DNA from: Euleptes europaea
Lineage: Eukaryota; Chordata; Lepidosauria; Squamata; Sphaerodactylidae
Direction of reading: 5' to 3'
DNA: 64,000 nt
Assembly (NCBI RefSeq): GCF_029931775.1
Contig: NC_079325.1
Coordinates: 39,286,673 to 39,350,672, forward strand
Numbering within the stretch: the stretch's first letter is position 1; each line of letters begins with the position of its first letter. Positions 22,565-32,333 of the stretch are shown one piece after another. The notes under the pieces are model-generated. The model had not been told where the DNA came from. It ran no database searches and saw nothing but the letters and a program-made list of their open reading frames with translations. Both the position numbers and the translations under genes were made by a program.

Positions 22565-22740
22565 ACCAGCCACAGGAAAAGTCAGCGGCTAGGGAAATCT
22601 GGGTTCAAATCTCCGCTCATCTATGAAGTTCACTGGAGAATTTTGGCCTTGTCACTCTCCCAGAGCCTAACGTACCTCACAGGCTTGTTGCGAGGATAAA
22701 ATGGACAACCATACATGCTGCCCCGGCTCTTTGGAGGAAG
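22565..22740 (+). repeat. tRNA-derived/MIR-like SINE
   Basis: GGGTTCAAATCTCCGC box, CTCACAGGCTTGTTGCGAGG and GGATAAAATGG order. Confidence 0.55.
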
Positions 22741-22744
22741 GAAG

Positions 22745-23745
22745 GCGAACCACATCACAGGTAAACAATACATAAAACTCTTTTCACTGGCTGAATTAAA
22801 TTCTGCTTTTTGCATTGCGGTGGCACCTCCGATGAAGTATGCCCATGCTTATCTTTGGCCATTTTGTCACCCTTCCAGCCTGTCATCTCTGGAGGGCTGA
22901 GATAAACTTTTGTTAATTGTTCTGCTGGTTGATTTCCCCAGAAGAGTAAGGGCTGAGGAATCAAGACAGAGACTGCAGGGGGAGGGAATGCAAAATGAAA
23001 TTGGAGGCGTTTTTAGCCAGGAAGCTGGCTTTGGTATTTTGCCACATCTACTTCCCCCTGCCAAGTTAGGAACTCTGGACTTTTAAGTCCTTGCCAGAAG
23101 AAACTGGTTGCCAACTGAGTAGGGAGGGGGAAAAAACAGCCTGGTCCGTGATGTTCCCTTTTGCTTGCAAATCAGGAACAGGGTACCACTAGGGTTCCTG
23201 CTCTTAAGTTGACACAGCAGAGACAGGTCTGTTCAAAACAACGTCCGTTTATTAGCAGGAAGATACAAAGACGGGTGCAACTGGTTTCAGAAAAGGGGAG
23301 CTCAGGCAGTCTACAATTCCAGCTAACAAACAAGAACTAACCAGCAGGGACTCCACCCCATGAGACTAACCTATAACACTATCAGAGGGGGGAACAGTCT
23401 ATTCCACTTTAATCTAAACAATAAATACAGTTCAGGTCTGCTCTTATGCCTTCAGTGGAATCATAATCTGTGTAGATGTCAGCCCGCCATGATTTCACAG
23501 CACAGAGCTAAAAATTATCAGAGGCTGAAACACTGCAGAGCTGCTGTTAAAGGCACAGTTGGAGCAGGTAGTAAATTGGCAGCTGTAAAAACAAGCCCCC
23601 CAGTAGAGATCTTCAGTTCCAAGTTTAATCTTAACCTTTTAAGTATTCATACAGCCCGGGGCCCATCACTGTCTCTAACCTTAATTCCCTTAAATTGTGA
23701 GTAATGAGGGCCTGCTTTGCAGTGGTGTTGAGTGGGACAAGGAGG
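22745..23745. other. Intergenic; possible old LTR remnant at about 23190-23660
   Basis: On the minus strand an AATAAACGG motif is followed by a CT-rich stretch near 23210-23260, which is faintly like an LTR 3' end. No internal region or paired repeat was seen, so this is weak and may be unrelated sequence. Confidence 0.2.
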
Positions 23746-23749
23746 GAAA

Positions 23750-23997
23750 GCTTGGTGTAGTGGTTAAGAGCTGCTGACTCTAATCTGGAGAACTGGGTTT
23801 GATTTCCCCACTCCTCCACATGAAGCCTGCTGGGTGACTGTGGGCTAGTCACAGTTCTCTCACTACTGTCTCAGCACCACCTACTTCACATGGTGTCTGT
23901 TGTGGGGAGGGGAAGGTAAGGTGATTGTAAGCCACTATGAGACTCCTTAAGGTAGAGAAAAGCAGGGTAAAAAAACCAACTCCTCTTTTTCTTCTAA
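23750..23997 (+). repeat. Family A SINE
   Basis: GCTTGGTGTAGTGGTTAAG head, GGGTTTGATTTCCCCACTCC box, internal deletion of the middle, pyrimidine tail to 23997. Confidence 0.85.
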
Positions 23998-24179
23998 AGC
24001 TCTTTGCAAATTTAAAAAAGCTGTATTGATAAATAGGGTCACCACCTTAGTCTTCTGGCCAGACTGCTTTGCCCTCAAAAGAACGGTGTGATGAGCAAAG
24101 GTGCATCTGGTGAGCTTTAGCTGGGAATCTTTGCCAGCTGAATGTCTGCCTGTCATGCATTTGTTAAATGCACAGGCAG

Positions 24180-24370
24180 TAGGGTTGCCCACCTCCAGGT
24201 GGTAACTGGAGAGCTCCCGCTATTACAACTGATCTCCAGCTGATAGAGATCAGTTCACCTGCTTTGCCAATTGATCTCTATGACATTGAAGTCCCTCCCT
24301 AAACCCCACCCTCCTCAGGCTCTGCCCCAAAAATCTCCAGGTATTTCCCAACCTGGAGCCAGTGACCCTA
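24180..24370 (+). mobile_element. TAGGGTTGCC-type MITE
   Basis: TAGGGTTGCCCACCTCCAGG start and CCAGTGACCCTA end, with GATAGAGATCAGTTCACCTG inside. Confidence 0.82.
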
Positions 24371-24374
24371 ACAG

Positions 24375-24548
24375 TAGGGTTGCCAGGTCCATATCTGCCA
24401 CCAGCGGGAGATTTTTGGGGTGGAGCCTGAGTAAGGCAGGGACTTCAATGCCATAGAGTCCAATTGCCAAAGCAGTCATTTTCTCCAGGTGAACATTTTC
24501 TCTGTTGGCAGGAGATCTCCAGCTAGTACCTAGTGGTTGGCAGCCCTA
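24375..24548 (-). mobile_element. TAGGGTTGCC-type MITE, inverted, abutting the previous one
   Basis: Opposite orientation copy. Flanked by CCTAACAG (24367-24374) and CCTAACAA (24549-24556), an 8-bp hAT-size duplication with one mismatch that includes the CCTA end of the neighbouring copy, so this one came second. Confidence 0.82.
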
Positions 24549-25379
24549 CCTAACAAGCAGTCCTGTTAGGAAAAAGTGGCAATATTAACAGTGACCTCAC
24601 AGTGTACTCTTCTGGTAGCTAACTTAAGATTTCAGTTAGGCTCCTCCCATGTGCAGACAGATTCCATTCTGACTCCGCCCATGAGCTGGCAGATTGTTAA
24701 AAACCCTGCAAGGCTCCTCCCATGAACTGGCAGATCCCATCAGGCTCTGTCCATGGTACCTAGATTAGGTGTTTCCTAGACACACGGATTCCTTCAAGTT
24801 CCACCTCTTGCCTACCAGCTTCTGCCTTGACTTTTCCCATCACCCGCTGGTGTTCTGCCTCCCTAATCCTGCCCTGGGCTATCCTAGTATTTTTCAAATC
24901 AGAAATTAGCAAGCAGGACATGTTGCGAGGCTGGTGTCCTTGCCACACATCACTAACCTGCCTAGATTTATTTTCTTCCTCCCGTCACAACATTCAAAGC
25001 AAACAGATGTAAGATTTCCTGATTGGCATAATTTTTTCCAATTACGCTATTTGGAGTTTCTGTAATGAACGGCTTTGAGCACAGACTCGGCGGCCTCTGA
25101 CTGATTGCACCGCCTCCCTGAAATGATAAGTTTTGGCACATCTGCAAGGCTTGGGGGCAGGATTGCATGTGCGAATCTGAAACTTTTGGTGAGTGTTACT
25201 TTGGCTCCACCGCTACTGCAGTGCCCCACATTAGCCACATGAGAAAGAAGGTAGCTTAGTTGGACTGACATTTTTGAGAAATCTTCAGTCACGGGCATGA
25301 CTGTTCTAGCATACATTGGCAGTCGGACGATGGTGAAATTGCTACTGGTAGGATTAACATAGGAAGCTGCTTGAAACAG

Positions 25380-25830
25380 TCGGACCTTTGGTACAACAAA
25401 AAGGAAACACCACCAGGCTAAAGAGATAGGACGATTTATAGGAATGTTAACTGGGAACCTTCCGAAAAATAAACATAAATTATGTTAAGCGGCAAGATTC
25501 CCCAGAGTAATCACATAGAATCACAGTACAAATACCCAACCTCACAACAAGGAAAAACCTTGTTGTGAAAAAGAGAAAAGTCCACCAGATGCAATACATT
25601 CCTTGGAAGAACTCCAGCGAAGGACTCAACCAGATGGGCAGTAACCAATCCGAAGGGAGCAGTAACCAATCCGAAGGGGAGAAGAATTCAAAGGAGACCA
25701 AAAGAAGAGACGGTCGTGCCGGCTGCAATGTAAAGTTCCATTTTCACCAGTGGCTTCATCAGTCATCAGATCTCTGCAAAGTCTCAAAACATCCAGCGTT
25801 TCTCTTTCACATAGCTACCATATGATTACA
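25380..25830 (-). mobile_element. Possible Penelope-like fragment
   Basis: Minus strand carries CTGATGA-A-GCC ACT GGT-GAAA at 25741-25762, the hammerhead-like order. A perfect 10-bp hairpin CACAACAAGG/CCTTGTTGTG lies at 25542-25566. No coding part. Confidence 0.4.
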
Positions 25831-25897
25831 AAGCTTTCTGCATGTCAATTAGAGACATTCTCAATAAGACTGGCTTAGTACACTGCTTATACAAGAC

Positions 25898-26180
25898 CTA
25901 GGGGGTTACCGCACTTTGTATTCCCAGCAATGTATTAAGAGTTTGAAAATGTTGTAAAAAACATCGCTTTAAAAGGGTTTTTGGATACCACGGCTTATAA
26001 ATGGTTGGAAGACGTCTTCACAGCTAAAGGGGCCAAACAAAGTGCGAACAGTATTTTTTATAATGTTTTCAAACTCTTAATGCATCAGTGGGAATACATA
26101 GAAAGTGCGAACAGTATTTTTTATAACATTTTCAAACTCTTAATACATCACTGGGAATACAAGTGCAGTAACCTCCCTAG
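25898..26180. mobile_element. Terminal-inverted-repeat element with duplicated right arm
   Basis: CTAGGGGGTTACCGCACTT at the left mirrors AAGTGCAGTAACCTCCCTAG at the right, with arm similarity over about 65 bp. The right arm occurs twice in tandem (26041-26099 and 26104-26160). Family not recognised; probably a MITE. Confidence 0.7.
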
Positions 26181-26283
26181 TATTGTACTTAATGGAAGCA
26201 GCTCTCAGGCTCAGAAAGCCTTCCAACCTCACTGAACTGGAGATACCAAGGACTGAATCTGGGAAAGCTAGGGCTTGAATATT

Positions 26284-26516
26284 ATTTATTTATTTATTTA
26301 TTTGGCTATTTATAGCCCAGTTTCTCCCCAACGTGGACCCAAGATCAGCTTATACCTTTGCTCTCCCTGCCTCCATTTTATCCCTGTGAGGGAGGTTAGG
26401 CGGAGACAGTGTGACTGGCCCAAGGTCACCAGGCAAGCTTCCCTGGCAGCCTAGGGATTCAAACCTGGGTCTTCTAGATCCTAGCCCAACACCCTAACCG
26501 CTACACCAATATGGCT
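26284..26516 (-). repeat. tRNA-derived SINE with (TTTA)n tail
   Basis: TTTATTTATTTA tail at 26285-26303, AGCCCAGTTTCTCCCCAACG, CCCAAGGTCACCAGGCAAGC and the tRNA-type end CCCTAACCGCTACACCAAT, minus strand. Confidence 0.8.
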
Positions 26517-26519
26517 CAG

Positions 26520-28575
26520 TACTCTTGCCATCCTTCAGGGCTCATTTCATGCTCTGCTTCGAATGGCAAAGGCTTAAAAGCAAATATACTCTCAAGTAGA
26601 AACCTGAGTACACATTTTCCAGTAAAACTACACTGAGTCTCTTGTCCTACATTACTCCTGTGTGGATTTTCATGAATGCACAAAAGGAGGACATGATCGA
26701 AGAGGGACCAGAAGAGCCGAAGAGGAGCAATTCCAAACAAAACCAAATGCAGCCAAAGCGCTCTGGTGCAGACATATCCCTTCCCAAGGGCCTCAGCAGA
26801 GAAGGATTCAAAACATAACCCCATGTAATAATACGACCGCTGAAGTTAGACCTTCAACCACGTGCTTTAGTACTTCTCAGTTTGCCCTCTAGGCCTTTGG
26901 TGGTCTTTGTGGTTCTCTTCTGAATCAGTTCCAGTTTGGCAGGGCTGCTAACTCCGTCACGGCTGGTGTGTTACCTGCCACAGCCCCGGTTCCGTCACTC
27001 CATCTCCACACAAAAATCCCTTTTGTGCACCTACCAGCTATTGTCAGAGGCTGGTGTTCAGAGTCCAAATTGCCGGTGATTTGCTGCAGAGAAGGAAATT
27101 GGAGAAGGCTGGCCTGCCAGCAGTTCTCAGCTCTCTGGTCAATTAAGGGCTTCATAGGAAAAGGAGCACTGCAAACATCCCCTCCATTACAGCCCCAACG
27201 AGATTAATTTTCCAGGAAGTGCTGGTGGAGAGGGAGACAAATTGGCGCTCTTAGCTTCTGCAGCAGCAAGCAACCACGACAACTTGTGCTTCCAGGTTAA
27301 AAAAATATATATGACAATACCTAAACTGATCCTGCTAGAGGGGAAAAAAAGGTGATTTTATTTTGGGGGGGTCGTGCTACCCTTCAGCAGAATCTGCCTG
27401 TGGTAATTGTTGAGACCCATCTTCCCTGTTGCAGTGAGATATGTGATCCTCAACTAATACGAGTACGCGGTCTCCAAAGATGGTGTTCTGTCACAAATGA
27501 GGCTACAGCCACCTCCCTTTCCAGTTAACTTGCTTAGAAAATCTTTTCCCGTGGCATTTTTTCCCCATGTATACCCTCAAGGCATTTAAAGTGTAAAGCT
27601 AAATAATGTAATTGGGGCAGACAGCAGAGCATTAATCAGAGGTATGTGCTCCAGCAGTCCCCATTTACCAGCGATGAACCCTACTTTTTTATCTTACCTA
27701 TCCCTGGTAAATCTCTGCTCCAGTTTGGTCCTGATTTCTGGCTTTTGGGGATGCCTTGTTAAAATGTTGTTCATGCTCCTTGCTAGAGTTTTGTTCTTCA
27801 GGTCTCGAGACCCTTTGAAATGTCTCTGAAAGTTAAATCTCTGCTTGGGGAATGGAAGCATCTCACCTCTAGCACACATCTGTGTGAATGCAGGTGCATG
27901 AATGCTAAAGTGTTTGTGCTGTGCTTGTGTGTAGCCTGGCTTTTCACACACTGCAGATGAAGAGAGATATTTTGGACTGTGATAGCATACTGTCCGATAG
28001 CACTGTGTTTTAAACATACCTTTAACCAAAAAAAATAAAATTATTCGTTTTTAAACCCATGGAAGACAGACTGTTACAGAGTATTTGAATAAATATTGGA
28101 GAAGGCAGAGTAGAGCTTTCATATTTGGGCAATGATTCGGCAGTGATCTTTGCCATAAGAACTGGGGTGTTCCTATTTTCACCTGAGAAATATTAGAGGG
28201 GAGTTTCCTTGGCCAGGGGGGCTTTCTCCAGTTTTCTCCTCTGCAGCAAATCACCAATAATTTTAGCTCTTTTATTGTTCCTGAGCAAGCACCAGTTGCT
28301 AACACGCTGAATGCACCTCCCTATTTTTGTACCTGTGCTGAGCACCCGGCATGGCAATCCTTAGGCACTTGTGCCCGACAGGTTCCCCCTTGTAAACCTG
28401 GGATGCTTCTTCAGCCGGAACAGGTGCTGCTATGTGAAGGAGTCCAAATCCGCAGCCAAATGAAGACTGGAAGGTGAAACATTAATCTTTGATGTTCAGC
28501 TCACAAGCTCTCTGACTTTCATGCCTAATTTCCTTTCTTAAGGTCTAGCTCCCTCAGAGACACTGGACAGTCTAG
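26520..28575. other. Intergenic stretch with one diverged inverted repeat pair
   Basis: Segments near 27060-27117 and 28205-28262 are diverged inverted copies around GGTGATTTGCTGCAGAG. Otherwise nothing recognised. Confidence 0.4.
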
Positions 28576-28579
28576 CTCC

Positions 28580-28650
28580 CCCAGAGACCCTGGAGAGTCA
28601 CTGTCAGACGGCGCATGCAATACAGATGGTCTGATTCGGTATGAGGCAGT
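28580..28650 (+). repeat. Family C SINE, 3' fragment
   Basis: GAGACCCTGGAGAGTCACTG then GGTCTGATTCGGTATGAGGC, the family C tail. Confidence 0.65.
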
Positions 28651-28654
28651 TACT

Positions 28655-29150
28655 GGAATACATGAAGCAGCCTTATACCAAGTCAGGTCATTGGTTATTG
28701 AGGTCAGTCGTGTCTACTGTGACAGGCAAGAGCTTCTCAAGGGTCTCAGGCAGAGGTTTTCCACAGCACCTACCACCTGATCCTTTCAGATCTTTTATGC
28801 ATGGCTGTTTCACTCGCTATCACCCCTCCAACGACTTTGGGTCTTCGTTTGGATTATGCATGCCATTTCCAATCGTCAAGAGGTCGCCCCGCTCTCCCCC
28901 TGAGTTTCCCCACGTTTTGCCCTTGTTTTGAGGGACCAGCTTTTTCTCGAATTTGAAAATGCAGTAAAACGCAGGGGGAGGGCGAGGGCGACCTGACGGT
29001 CAGAAACGGCATGCCTAATCCAAACAGAGACCTGAAGTCGTCAGAGGGGTGACCGTGAGGGGAACAGCCACGCATAAAAGACCTCTATTGGCGGATTGAA
29101 CCTGGGACCTTCTACATTCCAAGTACAGGCTCTGCCACTGCCCTGATTCA
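28655..29150 (-). repeat. Family C SINE split by a palindromic MITE
   Basis: Tail part ACATGAAGCAGCCTTATACC to CACAGCACCTACCACC (28655-28790); head part GGATTGAACCTGGGACCTTC to CAGGCTCTGCCACTGCCC (29090-29143). The gap is the element at 28793-29082. Confidence 0.75.
28793..29082. mobile_element. Palindromic MITE, about 290 bp
   Basis: TCTTTTATGCATGGCTGTTT at the left mirrors ACAGCCACGCATAAAAGA at the right; the arms pair over nearly the whole length. Related single arms occur at 40751 and, more weakly, near 47203. Superfamily not recognised. Confidence 0.75.
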
Positions 29151-29154
29151 TAAA

Positions 29155-29976
29155 TTAATATTTGCTTCTAAGTAGGCCGATGGGCTGCACTTGGCTACGA
29201 GTCTTGCAGGCCAGGGGTGATGAGGCCTAAGTCTTCCTGGAGGATGTTGCCTTCCTGCAAATTCATAATGTGCATCTGCAGAGGGTAGCTGCTGATTTGA
29301 TTGAAGGAAAGATGGGATGGCTGCTGTCAGTGAAGGCCAGAAGGCACCTGCCCTTTATGGGACCTTGAATCAAAGAAAGGTTGGGAGCTGGCTGGGGTCA
29401 GTCAGTTTGTGTAGGTGTGAGATGCCATTGCACTTTGCATGTGATCAGCGGTCCTCTGGTGATATATTCGTATGGCAATTGAACTTTGGTGGAGACTGCA
29501 TTCCTCTTGTTGTAATGTTGTCCTGTGAGATGGAAGTACACTTTAGAACGTGCTCAGAGGCAGGCTGAGCAGACTTCTCTTGTTTCATCCAAGGCTGAGT
29601 CCAGGCAAGGAGAAATGGTTCTGGGGTGAAAATTTGGCTCTCGTTGTGGTTTCCTTACCTCGTGTGAGGTTTAAGTGTTGCAAATTTTGCGTATGTTCCT
29701 CAAATCTCCTTCCTGAGGCATTCGGAGGGTGACCCGATGCCTAATTCCACCCATCAACTGCATTCTCCCTGTCCTGATATCAACCCTCCATAAAAGTGGC
29801 ACAAATGCACTCTGCACCTACCTGCTCAGAGTCATCCCAGTAGCATTTTACACTATTCCGACTATTTTATAATACTGTTTTACAGCCATATAATCACTCA
29901 GGAAATCCGTTGGTTCCTCTCCCTCCCCCTCCCCCCAGCCCTTTTTTCCCTTAATCTCTTCAGGTTTTTTTTTTTT
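29155..29976. other. Intergenic stretch, nothing recognised
   Basis: No gene or repeat family recognised. Confidence 0.4.
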
Positions 29977-30047
29977 GGGTCTGGTGGTTCAGTTGTAAAA
30001 TCCTGGCCTGCCATATGGGAGTCACCAGTTCGATTCCTGGCCTGTAC
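29977..30047 (+). pseudogene. tRNA-Gly(GCC)-like pseudogene
   Basis: 71 bases with GGTGGTTCAGTTGTAAAAT (D arm), CTGCCAT anticodon loop with anticodon GCC, and GTTCGATTCCTGGCC (T arm), followed by an AATAAATAATAATAATT tail. Anticodon and acceptor stems no longer pair well, so it looks like a retroposed copy rather than a working gene. Confidence 0.7.
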
Positions 30048-30165
30048 AATAAATAATAATAATTAAAAAATTAAAGGGGGCGATGGGTGGTTTCATTCGG
30101 ATTTGCTCCCTGCTGTCCTGAGGTCACACGCATTGTGTGTGTTTCTCATTCAACAACGGCTTTGG

Positions 30166-30420
30166 GGAGAGGCTGTGGCTCAGTGGTAGAGCATCTGCTC
30201 AGCATGCAGAAGGTCCCAGGTTCAATCCCCGGCATCTCCAGTTTAGGCAAGTAGGTGATGTGAAAGACCTCTGCCTGAGACCCTGGAGAGCTGCTGCTGG
30301 TCTGAGTAGACAATCCTAACTTTGATGCAGAGCTGATCTTGTATCGAAACAAAACTTGATCAATTGACTTTGACGGACCAAGGGTCTGGTTCGGTATAAG
30401 GCAGCTTCGCGTGTCCGCAC
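30166..30420 (+). repeat. Family C SINE
   Basis: GGCTGTGGCTCAGTGGTAGA, CAGCATGCAGAAGGTCCCAG and GTTCAATCCCCGGCATCTCC, tail GGTATAAGGCAGCTTCGCG. The head is very like tRNA-Ala, with AGC in the anticodon position. A few dozen extra bases lie near 30325-30365. Confidence 0.88.
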
Positions 30421-30474
30421 GTTCTACGATTACAGCTGGATTAACACAGTGTATGAAAATAATTCACAGCGGGT

Positions 30475-30719
30475 AGCCGTGTTAGTCTGCCTGCAGTAGT
30501 AGCAAAGGGCAAGAGTCCAGTATCACCTTAAAGACTAACACAAATATTTTCTGGTAGGGGATGAGCTTTCGTGAGCCACAGCTCACTTCTTCAGATCTGA
30601 AGAATGAAGAATCATATCGGAACAAGTGAGCTGTGGCTCACGAAAGCTCACACCCTGCCAGAAAACATTTGTGTTAGTCTTTAAGGTGCTACTGGACCCT
30701 TGCCCTTTGCTACTACAGT
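30475..30719. mobile_element. Palindromic Penelope-like unit with opposed hammerhead-like motifs
   Basis: GTTAGTCTTTAAGGTGCTAC on the right mirrors the left arm (GTATCACCTTAAAGACTAAC). The minus-strand motif at 30563-30598 is intact: CTGAAGA, A, GTGAGC/GCTCAC stem with TGTG loop, GAAA, AGCT. The plus-strand arm at about 30602-30645 has extra bases between CTGAAGA and the stem. It lies just upstream of the NSMF promoter. Confidence 0.65.
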
Positions 30720-30760
30720 GTATGAAAAACACTGTAGAAACGTCCCGTCCCGATCTCGGC

Positions 30761-31116
30761 TTTAAATACCCCCCTCCCCACTTGCTTTCTGCACTCGCTC
30801 AGAGGCCCTGCGGCGCCCGGCGTGGCGAAGAAGCCCTGGCCCCCCCCACCCTCCTGATGTCAGCGCCGGGGGCGGGGGGGGGGCGTCTCCGGGCCGCCCA
30901 AATATAGCCCCGCCCGGCCTCTCCTGCGGCGCCGGAGCTGCAGTCAATGGGCAGCGGCGACGCGCGGCGAGGCGGCGGCGACGGCTCCTCCTCCTGCCGT
31001 GCCAGCGCCACTGGCGGGGCCCGCCTGGGAGGCGGCGGCGGCGGCGGCCTGAGAGCGGAGGCAGCGGCATGGTGGGCTGTGCGCGGCGGCGGGGGAGATG
31101 AGCCTGCCCGCCCGCC
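30761..31116 (+). promoter_or_regulatory. NSMF: NSMF core promoter and 5' UTR in a CpG island
   Basis: The sequence turns abruptly CpG-rich from about 30780 and stays so to about 32200. A TATA-like TTTAAATACC lies at 30761-30770, and a GC box (CCCCGCCC) near 30908 follows a second AT-rich ATATA. The start site cannot be fixed. ATGs at 30947 and 31098 precede the NSMF start and are out of frame with it. Confidence 0.6.
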
Positions 31117-31187
31117 ATGGGTACGGCCGTCTCCAAGCGCCGCGCCCTGCGTAACGAGGCGGTGGCGTCGGTGGCGGCCAAAGTCAG
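31117..31187 (+). CDS. NSMF: NSMF exon 1, start codon and N-terminus
   Basis: NSMF (NELF, Jacob) is a synapse-to-nucleus messenger linked to NMDA-receptor signalling and GnRH-neuron migration. ATG sits in a strong CCCGCCATGG context and reads MGTAVSKRRALRNEAVASVA then AKVR, matching human MGAAASRRRALR...SVAAKVR from memory. Gly2 with Ser6 and following basic residues is an N-myristoylation type start, consistent with membrane attachment. The donor is CAG|GTGAGG in phase 2. The exon lies 18.2 kb downstream of the PNPLA7 stop, on the same strand. Confidence 0.93.
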
Positions 31188-31847
31188 GTGAGGCGCGGCT
31201 CTTGGGGGGGGGGGGAATGCGGGTCTGGGGGGGGGAAGGGGGTGCGGGGGTGTGGGGGTCTGGCCGGAGGAGGGTCCCGGGCAGGGGGCGCGCCGGAGAG
31301 GGTTCGGGGGCGCCGGAGGAGCCGTGCGTAAAGGGCGAGTCCGGCGGGTGGGCGAGGGCGCGCGGGGGAAGAGGGCCGGCGGCTGGGGCGGGGGGGGGGA
31401 GTCCCGTCTCTTCCTCTCTCCCCCCCCCCGGGCGGGGTGGCGTGCGGAGGGGGCGAGCGTGCAAAGGGGATCGTGAGTGTGCAAGGCGGGGGGGGGGACC
31501 CGATCGTGCCCAGAAAGAACGCGGGGCGAGGGCGGAGGCGGAGGGTCTTGGGGAGCGCCTGGAGGGCGCGGGGAGCGGCGCGGCGGGGTGCCGCGTCCCG
31601 TGGCCGGCAGCAGTGTGGCGGCGTCCCTGGGCATGCCAGAGGCTGGGAACAAAGGACGGGGGTGGGGGGGCTTCACGTTTCGCACGTGCGTTTTCGGGAG
31701 GCATGTGCCTGCCCGCCGGCTGCTGGCGCCAGGGCGCGGGGCTCGCGGGGCTCCCGGGTCCCTGCGCCGAAGCGCGTCCCGGGCCGGGGTCCGCGTGGGA
31801 GGGCTGCTCGCGCCTTCACCCGGGCCGAGAAGCGCTGGCTGGCATCG

Positions 31848-31986
31848 GGCGCAAACGCCCGGTCGCTTGACCCTCCTTTAATCCCGGTTTCAGCCAGGAT
31901 TGGACGCGCGCGTTTCACTTAATGTGCATTGGATCCTGGCTCCATCAGGGTTTAAAGGAGGATCAAGCGACCGGGCGTTTCCGCCC
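31848..31986. repeat. Inverted repeat in NSMF intron 1
   Basis: Arms 31848-31902 and 31932-31986 pair around AACGCCCGGTCGCTTGA and CCTCCTTTAA with a 29-bp loop. Looks like a palindromic MITE but no target duplication is clear. Confidence 0.65.
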
Positions 31987-32042
31987 ATCATTTCAGCGGG
32001 CGGCGCTGCTTCCCTTCTCTCTGCCGGGGGGGCGGAGGGGCA

Positions 32043-32333
32043 GCCCATCGTGGTGGAGTGGTTAGGGGCGGTGGGGCTGGAGAAGCGGCGTCGATTCCCC
32101 GCTCCTCAGCCGCGGAGGCTGACCTGGCGAAGCGGGTTGGGTGCCCCGCTCCTACGCACGAAGCCGGCTGGGTGACCTTGGGCAAGTCGCAGCTCTCTTA
32201 GAGCTCTCTCAGCCCCACCTACCTCGCAGGGTGTCTGTGGTGGGGAGGGGAGGTGCTTGTAAGCTGGTTTGAGCCTCCCTTAAGTGGTAGAGAAAGTCGG
32301 CATATAACAACCCAACTCTTCTTCTTCTTCTTC
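32043..32333 (+). repeat. Family A SINE with retained CpGs
   Basis: Full-length copy with GCGGCGTCGATTCCCCGCTC, GCCGCGGAGG and CTACGCACGAAGCCGGCTG where other copies mostly have TG or CA. It lies at the downstream edge of the NSMF CpG island. Confidence 0.9.

Noticed and set aside
23190-23660. Solo LTR
   Set aside because: Only a weak polyadenylation-like motif in reverse; no terminal TG/CA pair, target duplication or partner repeat found. Kept only as a low-confidence note.
30166-30240. Working tRNA-Ala gene
   Set aside because: The tRNA-like head continues into the family C SINE body, shared by more than ten copies in the window.
30762-31685. 307-codon minus-strand ORF
   Set aside because: It lies over the CpG island and NSMF exon 1, is mostly Pro, Arg and Ala, and arises because GC-rich DNA has few stops.
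30947-31870. 307-codon plus-strand ORF starting upstream of NSMF
   Set aside because: Same GC-rich cause; Gly/Arg-rich, no domain, and it reads through the clear exon 1 donor out of frame. Its ATG is kept only as a possible upstream start.
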